Source of the DNA: Strigamia acuminata
Lineage: Eukaryota; Arthropoda; Chilopoda; Geophilomorpha; Linotaeniidae
Reading direction: 5' to 3'
NCBI GenBank assembly: GCA_949358305.1
Contig: OX442314.1
Coordinates: 14,191,060 to 14,255,059 of the forward strand
Length of the DNA: 64,000 bases
A model generated the notes under the pieces. That model saw only the letters and a list, made by a program, of their open reading frames with translations. It did no database searches and was not told where the DNA came from. Each line of letters opens with the position of its first letter. Within the stretch, counting starts at the first letter, position 1. The position numbers and the translations under genes were made by a program. Of this stretch, positions 55,301 to 64,000 are shown in pieces.

Positions 55301-58300
55301 TTTTGTGGATTAAAATTCGATGAAAATATTTTCATTCTTGGCAAATGACCACTCATTTTTCTCTTTCTTTTCATTTCTTTTCCTTTTTTTATACTAAAAG
55401 GATGATTTATCTGTTTGGAAAAATATTTTCCGAAGGCTATTTTCTGCACTTTAATTTCAGTTCTATTTTTAGGTTTCCATTTGTTTTTCTTTTCTATGCC
55501 ATATTTTTTTCCCCCCGTTTTGAAATAATTTTAAAGAGCACACGCCCTAATCCAATTGGGTAAATAAAATGGATGTTTTTCGCACACACGTCAATTTTTA
55601 TCAGCATATGCCTAATATTCATGCATGAAAAAATAAAAGAAAACAAAAACTTTTCAAAAAATATAAAAAAAAAAATTTTTTTTTTTTAAAAAGTTGAAAA
55701 AAAATAAAAAAAATTGTTATGGACAACAAAATACAGCGAGGCGATAAACATGCATTTTTATTCTTGGCGCATCGGGTGGTGGTGAATTGCTTATTCCACA
55801 GAAACAAAGATGGGAGCAGCAGCAGGGCTATCATTTAGATTTGAATGCAGGAGATTTTTTTTCCCTTTTGTAATGTTGAGGTCGTCAAACACTTGATATG
55901 AATTTTAAAGAGCACAACCTACTCGAATTGTCGTTGGAGAATATTTGCTTGAAATCGTATTAATGTAATTAATTATTCATGATTAGTAATATTATGAGCT
56001 TGCCTGAAATAGGTGTCGTCTTTAATTAATACCAGAGGGTTGTGTATAAAGGTTATTTGAAGTAAATGAACAATCAAAACTGTTGTTTATTCGTCGATCG
56101 TTGTTGAAGTGGCGCATTCATACAGAACTTGGGGCACTCACTCATTAAATAAATAATAGAAAAATATACTTCAGACCGTTAGACCAAAGAATTTAGAAAA
56201 CAAAGAGCAAGGATTTTATGAGCGGGAATCACAGTTGAAAGACGCAAAAGAAATTTTACTGACCACGCGGTTTTACGATAATCGAAGCAATGAACCCGCG
56301 CACCGCACAACAAAGAAAACGGACCGAACAATGACGCAGCAACTACATGAGCGATTCCAAAACAAATTCTGGCGACGTCTTAAAAGTTTACAATTTACAT
56401 TCTAAAAATAAAAACAACACAAAACCAAAACGAAAATGTAACAACGTGTCTAAATTGACAACAAGTGAAGGGAAAATCCATTCTACATGGCTTTAACACG
56501 ACAAAACGAAACAAAAAGGACGAATTCGTGGACGGATAATGAGGCCTAAACACGAGTACCGACAAGCCACCGCAAACAAACCAGACACAACAATTGGACA
56601 TGATCGCCCTAACCACGCAGAAGCAATTGGCTGTCAAACTAACGTTACAAGTGCCTTCAATGATTAATACGACGAAAGCAATCAGCGCGTTTACTGGTGT
56701 TCATCTCTTGGAGTGGAACACTCAGCAAAGCTTGTAACTGGACTCCAGCTTTGACTTTGCCGGACTAATCATAAAGCTAAATAAGCTACAGCTCGTGGCC
56801 TCTTTGTTCTATATTTCTCCAAAATAATTATTTTGCATAATAATTTGACATTTTTTAATCGATGTTAAAATTTTGGCGATTTTCTTCTTTAAAGAGGACA
56901 TTACAGTAGTTATTGTAATACAAATAGACTATTTAATTATATAATGTGTACTCGTATAGCATATTACCGTATTAATATTAAATAGAGAAAAACGGGCCTC
57001 GGAAGTGGTTAGTCCGGTACGGCATACACGGGAAAATTTTTGCTAATTTTGCTAATTTTGGCTGGCATTGAAGGAGAAGATGGAATTTCATTCCCGTTGG
57101 CATCGCAACGATTTTGGACTTAAGACAAAAAGCGAGAGCAATTCGGCAGAAAGTTGTAGATGGAAAAGTAGAAAAGTTCAGTAAATCAGGAAGAGAAATT
57201 GGAATCACGAAAAAAGATTGGAGAAAATGAAAGAGTAGGAGGAACCACACGAGTAGGAACTATTGATCTGGCAGAGTGAGGTTGGGAAAACCCTCACCTA
57301 GGGGACGCAGGGGTGCGGTCGTTGTTAAATTAGAACCAATCACGTATATGCTGCTAAGGGGATGTATGTAAGGGAGATTTGCATTAAGTAATCTAATTAA
57401 TCTTCTGTCCTGTTGATTTTATTCATTCGTTTCAATTTTTTAATTACCAATTATTGTAGCAAAATAATTTGAAGAAGTAAAATTAGAAACATTAACTTAT
57501 ATACTCAATGGCTTCAGTTATAAGCGTGATTATAGATTAGCACTTGTAAGGTATTGCTCATGAGACTGGTTAGGATCGATCAGGTTCACGTAATAACACA
57601 CATCTCCGCAACTCGCGTAAAAATCTGAACTGTTTCTTAAAGACAAGTATTACAAGGCTATTCAAACTCGATCTATGAATCGAGTGGGTGTTACATACCA
57701 GTGAGGAAACAGATTGCACTTATTCTATAGCACACTGACAACAACCGTCACATGCATCAACATCTGTCGTAAACTTCAAGCTCGAACACCAAATAAACGT
57801 GTTCGACCGAAAATATTTAAAGGTTCTGCAAGTTTGAAATTGTTTCCCCATCAAGCTGTACAAAACAAATTAAATCGCGTTCAAAACAAATCACGGGAAA
57901 TGAATAAATATCGTAATGGTAATTAGACTTGCAGTAATTGAGAAGAAGAAGCAAATAAAATAATTAAGATAGACGCATGAAAATAAAAGTGATGCACGAC
58001 TCAAGTAAACAAAGATAATGCAATAAACAAAAGCCAGAACGCTACTAAATTATATTAGATTTAAAATACTTGATATGTTTTTGCACTTTGAAATATTTTT
58101 TTTTAAAAAAATTAAATGAAAACAAAAACATAAAGTAATTAGATCACTGGAAAGCAAAGTAATCAAGCCCTACAGTAAGCACAGATCAGCGCTTCACTTC
58201 ACGCCCTATTTGGCCCAAACCGTGAAACCATTCCTCAAAAAAATAAATAAATAGCTGCAACAAACGGAGGAAAAAATAGACAACTGCTACATATAGAAGA

Positions 58301-61300
58301 CGACAAGCTCTAACGCACGACCCTTTACCACAAAACCCAAAACCAGCAAAGAGACTATTAATCTACAACAACCTGCAGAGAGAGAGAGTTTGAGATGCTT
58401 TTTTTATTTACTCGGTTGATGATCTCGGTGCCTTTTAACACATGGTTTTTCTGTACTGGTTTTCTGTTGTTGGAATGATAGATCTGCGTGTTTGTGACCT
58501 CGCTGAACCAAAATCCATATCGGAATAAAAGTCTGACGTCAATGAGTGGATCTTTTGTACAAGAGATTGCTATTTTTTTCCCTCTTATTTTGTAGGAAAT
58601 GTTGGAGAGAAGGCTTCCTTTCTTTAGATGTGCAGGAAAGCATCCCACCACTTCTCGATAACAACTTTACCCCGAATCGTTTATTTGTGCTCAAATAAAT
58701 CAATCGGCTCACCGGCGAATAAGCCAGGTGAATGTTTAGTTCATTTCCCAATTTCCATTTTCATTTCCCGTTGTCATTTGATTTCTGGGTAATCACAAAC
58801 CTAGCGACGAATTGTTTACATTTTTCATTGCACAATTTTTTGTTTTTTTGCTTTTGTTTTTGTTTTTTTTTATCGTTGTTTTTGGAAATCTTCATTTACA
58901 GAACAATATAATTGGTCTAAAATAATTTCTGGCAGTTAACAGAAGTTAAAATGACACAGAATGACACATTGACAAACTACACATTCAATTTTCTTATCAT
59001 TATATTTACTTGGCAGGGAATTCCACAGTTCTTGAGTCGTTGAGACATCTCGTGAACATCCCTAACCCTCAAGGTCGTTGAGACGTTCATATTTCATGAA
59101 ATATCTGTCACGGACATCTTCGTACGTGCGAGTGTTTACATGTCGTGAAATTAATTACTGCTTTGATTGGAAAAGCAACATGATGCCAGAAATTGATCGT
59201 TCGTTTCCAATCAACGATATACATCTATATTAATTTTATTAATCCCGCGCACTATTGTTCGGATGTTCAGTTCGGTTATAACTTTAACCCAGTTCGTTTG
59301 AAAACAAAAATATTTTACAAATTGGAACCAGAATGCTGAAAATGTGAAAAAGGAATTTCTTATCTTTTTTTCCTCTTTTGTTTTTTTGCTTTACACGACA
59401 AGGAAGCCCCAGCAATCAGGAAATAGTGAATCCGTCATCAGAATTTTAATAATTTATGGCTAATATGATAGGAATGTGTCATACATTTCTATCATAGATA
59501 TATTTCCCACGTGTGCTTCGACTGTGATGGGTACAGAATTCGTTTAAAAGAAATTACGTCAAAATATAATCCCATTCTTTTTGTATTATTTATTGTCATA
59601 GACAAAACAAAGTGTCTACTTTGTTTTTCATCGAATAAAAAAAATAAAAAAAATGGAAAATGGACCTTGACAAATCCTATACATAAATTTCGAATACCAT
59701 TTGTGGTCAGTTCATTTTTTTTTTGAACTCGTTAAATGTGGTTTGAATCGTGTTTTTGTGGAGTTTCTGTTTACGCCTGACTAAAAACCTCCAAATAAAA
59801 GGAAATTGTGCCAAAATTCTTTGTCCTTCGACCAACAGCTGACGCGAAGCCCACAAGATGACGGCAGCTGAGAACAAACCCCGCCCTCTGGGCCAAATGA
59901 TTGTCAAGCTGAACTTGCACTCACTCGCCCTTTGAGCAATAAAAATTCCCCAATTTGAGCCACCAGCTCAAACTGTGTTGCTATTTATATCCAAAAATGT
60001 CGTGCTCTCCCGATTATTCATCAATCAAGTCGTAATTTGCCTTTGTTCGCCTGATGAAAACTTAATTTGCCATTGATCGACTCGTGGGACCAGTCGAGGC
60101 AGAAGTATGGGTTTTAACATATCCCAAGAAATTATAATTGGCTAGATGAAAAATCAGCTGTCCAGATAGGCACTTATTAAAAGCTGGCGACGTTCATTTG
60201 TCCCATTGCCTCACTCAGCATCACGCGATCCATCATGAGGAAACTCAGCGGGTGATGTGAATGCGTGAGTGTTTCGTTCGACGGCTCACGTCTCGCCAGC
60301 TTTGATGGCCAAGGTCGCCCGTCACATTTTTATTGGTCAACTATCAACTTGCACTTAAAAAAAGATTTCCGAAGATTGTTCGAGGGACTTGTGGGACGTG
60401 ATATCATTAAATTGTGATCGAATCGAGTGAAATGTTTCAATACTGCGAGTTTGTTTTGAAATCATCGACATAGCAACCAATATCCGAAAAGATGATTTTT
60501 TTATTTTTTTATTTTTTTTATTTTATTATTGTTTTTGTTTGTTTGGGTGTTTTCTGAGTGTAAGTAATTTTGCATTGTGTTTTCGAAATGGCTGCCAAAG
60601 TGGAATCACCACGCTTAATTGTGGTAAACAAATAGTTGGAAAGAAGTCCAAACATTACATTACCAACACACAATTAAGGAATACATACAAGATTAGCGCG
60701 ATTATACGCCAGTGGCTGTTAAAGCGTAGGAGAACAGACTGTCATGTTTAAGGATTAACGTGATGCGAGATTTTGTTTGAAATGGGAAATTAGATTTTGT
60801 ATGGATTTTTCCCCGGGATTCTACACGACTTAGAGGAGTTTCGTTAAATGGTGCATGCAATAAGGCTTAGCCGCATTCAAAAAGTCGTGTATTAAATGTG
60901 CAAGGTGTAGTTAGCGTTTGAACAAATTATACACAAAATATTTTAATATTTCAAGCAACACGAACAATGAATTAGCTTAGAAATCGACCCTATACTAACG
61001 CACACTTAAACTATGTGTAAACACTGGAGCTAATAAGCAGCAAGTTTCCAACAACGGCCCTTAAAGGATGTCATGACTCCACTCAGCATCTTGCAGCATA
61101 AATGTCTCGAGATCCGTGGCCCCATGAGGAGTGTGAAAGAGTGTGAAAGAAACCTCTCGAAGACTGCTTTCTTTACAAATACAATTTGCATTTCTATATG
61201 TACTAGTTTGCAAGATATCCACTTTAAAAGATGCTGAGTTGCTATTTTTTTAAATAAATAAAAAAAAAGTAGAGTATAGGGTGCTTAAAGAGATTAAAAC

Positions 61301-64000
61301 ATAAAACACGTGTGTAAAGAGCTGACTAATACAATGCTGATGCACCATTCAAACTCTATTAATTCAATTTTAAAGATTAATCTAAAATCGATTTAAATTC
61401 AACGTTGATACAAGTTTTTTTAAATTGTATTATAATTAAAGTAAAGTGTCGAGAATAACCACCTGGTAGCCAATTCCCTTTGGATCTTGGAATAAATAAA
61501 CGCCCGGTCCCTAATTGGATGTTTTAACGCTTGAAACACATACACGTGAACCCACGTCAACACTTCACGTCACACACTTCATCTCAATACATTTGAATTT
61601 ATAATAAACATAAAACTTAAGCCTCACTTAATAGTTACCATTGAAAATATGAGGCTTCTGTCATAGGTCTCCAAAGGGCATCACATCAGGATGATTTAAT
61701 ACACCATTTCGAACAGATTTTATTGGTATTCTATTCCCTTAACCGCCCCATCCCAAACCTCATCCTAAAGCACTCGGATCCCTGGCTGCGTGAACATTTG
61801 TCCACACCTCCTAAATCTATTAGCAGAAGCGCTGGTATAATTTCTCCAGTAATCCTAGCCAGATGTTGCGTCGAGATACAAACAAAGTACTTCTTGTTTG
61901 AATACTGCAGCGGCAGAAGCGCTTTTGCTAAAATGCAGAGAAGCATAAACGCAAAAGGGCAGATTACACTGACGCGCATTTTATTTATTTTACCTCGGTG
62001 TCAAAATACGGCCCGCCAAGTAGCGTTTAAGTATCTGGTGTCTAAAGTTGCAATTTCCTAATTAAAACCAAATGATCCAAACACCTGAGTTCGAGCATCA
62101 AGTACCACTCGTGTATATTCTGTCACTTGAAGCCCGTTCTTTAATTTCCTTCAAATATTTTTGGAGTAGGAAAAGTTAATTACGTCAACAAGTTTAACAA
62201 ACTACTTCGACGATATATTTTGTTGCCCCAATATACATATGCAATATATTGTAAAAATGTACTTCTAAAATGTATTTTTCAACCTCTGAATTGGGCAATT
62301 GGCCATTTATGTTTTTAAAGCAAGCACCTTGCTCAAAATGGAGGGTAACACACACCACTTGGATAATCCACTTGCAATTGAGCAGCAGTTACTGTTTAAT
62401 GATCTTCAAATTACTTAAATCTATTATCTGCGTGCGTGTAGTGTATCCTTATTTAAAGTTAAGTGGGGACTTGAGTTTTTTTGTTGTTTTTGTTGTTTCT
62501 AATTTGGTAAGAAGTGCACATAAGGTTGAAGTTACCACGAACAAACTTTTGTGTACAGCAAACCACGATGGCTTATCTTGATGAAGAAAAACGCGTCTTT
62601 AAATTTGGCCGGGTGCTCAACAAACATAATTTCCAACATTAATTTCTCATCAGCATAAATTAAGGTGTGACACGTGTAATTTCCAGTCTAAATAAATAAT
62701 TGCCAGTTGGAGTAGTACCTTAGGTTTTTGGATTTGAGCTATGTTGTTTTCCGAAGAGAAAAATGGATGCGGTAATAGGTTTGTTCAGTTTGTTAAATAA
62801 AAAATCAAGGCTAAAAGGAAGCAATTTTGTTTCTTGAATTAGCCCAACCTTAAACAGAAGTTGGAATAGATTTATTCCTAGTAATTTGTTCACCATTAAA
62901 TATTACCTGCATCTCAGTGCTCAGGTTGCACTAAATCAACGTCAACACCGGTTGCTAGGAAAATCTAAAAAAAAAATAAACCTAACCCAAACCGACCAGC
63001 AATTTGTTTCAAACCTAATGGGTTTTAATGGAAATTGAAGAGGAAAAAATGTTATTGATCTCTGAGTTACCGAAATCTGCACAAATGTTGCACCAAATTT
63101 CATTCGTATTTATGAAACATTGAAATGCGGTGAAGCCGACCCCAAATTGCGGTGAAGCCAACTGATCAGCAGTTCGCAGCAGTACACACAAGGTTAGGTT
63201 AGGCAGCGTCGGTCACGACGACCAGTTGTTTGATTTAGGATACAATTTCTGCCACAAGAACATCTGCCACCCACTTCTGACTAGATTTTCTGTGGTTTAC
63301 CATGTTCTCGGTGCAAATGCAAGGTTTGAGCCTTAAAAAAAAAAGCTCTAATGCCGTGAATGTGCAAAGTCCGCTTATGGTGAACATACTAAGTTAAGTT
63401 CTGTAATTGGATAGAACAGATAAAACAGAAGTGTAGTTTCAGCCAACATTTCTGATTTAACGTATTTAAAATTTATGTCTCGCCAACATCGGACTTCGTT
63501 GCTGACAAATACAATTTTCAAATGCCATAGCCGTTAATAAATAACACGAAAGCCGCTGTTCTCACAAGGCGGCATACCAAAAACATGGACAATTTGATAG
63601 GAAAGTATTATTGTTTTAGAGAAAAGTGTCCTCCAAAGTTAAGTGACTTTGAAAAGACGCATTACGATCGCGATCTTTCATGAGAATGATGTCATTTCCT
63701 GCTTTGTAAAGCAGCATTGTAAAGCAGCAAAGAAAGAAATAGTTTTGAACCTGCTGCGTCTGTGTTAGCCTACTGCATTTTGACATGAATTAATTTAACT
63801 GAGGTTTGCCTCAAAGATGGGAGGAATATGCTCCAATACTCCATCTTGGTCATGGGTAATTTCGCATGCAATGACCTGTAATTTCCGGCATCATTTGTCT
63901 AAGTCAGAAACAGTGCCCAAGACTCAAGAAAAGTGAAATTCCATTTCAACGAGGAAATTATACCGTAATCAAAAACGATTTTTTTAGTTTTTTAAATCTC
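52377..64000. other. eag first intron / 5' flank, no gene seen
   Basis: The PAS exon opens with a splice acceptor needing one base from an earlier exon, so eag continues upstream. Across 11.6 kb I found no exon coding for the conserved Eag N-terminal cap and no other gene with recognisable similarity. The longest ORFs (61723-62061 +, 62270-62581 +) look like chance. Scattered AT tracts and an AATTAATTAATT run near 53035 are present. Long first introns of neural channel genes often hold enhancers, but none can be named here. Confidence 0.5.
54556..54700 (+). mobile_element. possible tRNA-derived SINE
   Basis: 54584-54626 resembles a tRNA head: TTGGTAGAGTACC for the A box, a middle like an anticodon arm and ATGGTTTCAAAGTAG for the B box. 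Downstream, CTAAATAC(A/G)(A/G)AAATGAAGTT and GCATTGAAGAA recur at about 53976-54013, as expected of a repeated SINE body. It does not fold as an intact tRNA by eye. Tentative. Confidence 0.3.

Noticed and set aside
61723-62061. 112-codon + strand ORF in the upstream eag region
   Set aside because: No recognisable domain, no paralogue, and an overlapping ORF on the other strand; treated as chance.
63188-63204. TTAGGTTAGG, the insect telomere repeat
   Set aside because: Only two copies, within ordinary sequence; chance.

Overview
The window is nuclear DNA of an arthropod, almost certainly an insect. It is AT-rich, its genes are split by many short GT-AG introns, and its best-preserved genes are insect-type orthologues: a MAP4K3/happyhour kinase and an ether-a-go-go K+ channel. 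A beetle would fit, but nothing seen here proves the order. All gene models were built by hand from splice-site phase and protein family similarity. No search was run.

Layout. (1) 1-6.8 kb, + strand: the 3' 22 coding exons of hppy (MAP4K3), lacking only the start of the kinase domain. (2) 6.85-7.13 kb, + strand: an orphan gene 5' end. (3) 7.26-10.57 kb, - strand: a five-exon NLR-like gene with an NACHT domain and an N-terminus that looks doubly lipidated. (4) 11.6-22.2 kb, - strand: a complete 41-exon full-length ABCA transporter (2009 aa). Its introns carry pogo/Tigger-like MITEs, a foldback element and one GC-AG intron. (5) 22.7-32.9 kb: a tandem duplication of a 4.3-4.6 kb unit. Each unit holds an intracellular-type serpin gene on the - strand. 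The copies differ by transposon insertions: a TA-flanked MITE whose empty site survives in the sister copy, a Ty3/gypsy pol remnant in copy 2 and about 1 kb of extra intron in copy 1. A Ty1/copia RNase H remnant lies between them. (6) 33.9-35.6 kb, - strand: a third, strongly diverged, GC-rich serpin with two perfect TGACGTCA boxes upstream. (7) 35.6-41.1 kb: AT-rich intergenic DNA. (8) 41.1-52.4 kb, - strand: nine exons of eag, from the PAS domain to the stop. The first exon is not found, so 52.4-64 kb is read as part of its long first intron or 5' flank.

The genes have no evident shared pathway. The NACHT gene and the three serpins, all with degenerate reactive-loop hinges, make the accessory, possibly immune-related part of the window. 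hppy, the ABCA gene and eag are conserved housekeeping or neural genes. The most unusual item is the NACHT/NLR-like gene with a predicted acylated N-terminus, because canonical NLRs are absent from the best-studied insect, Drosophila.
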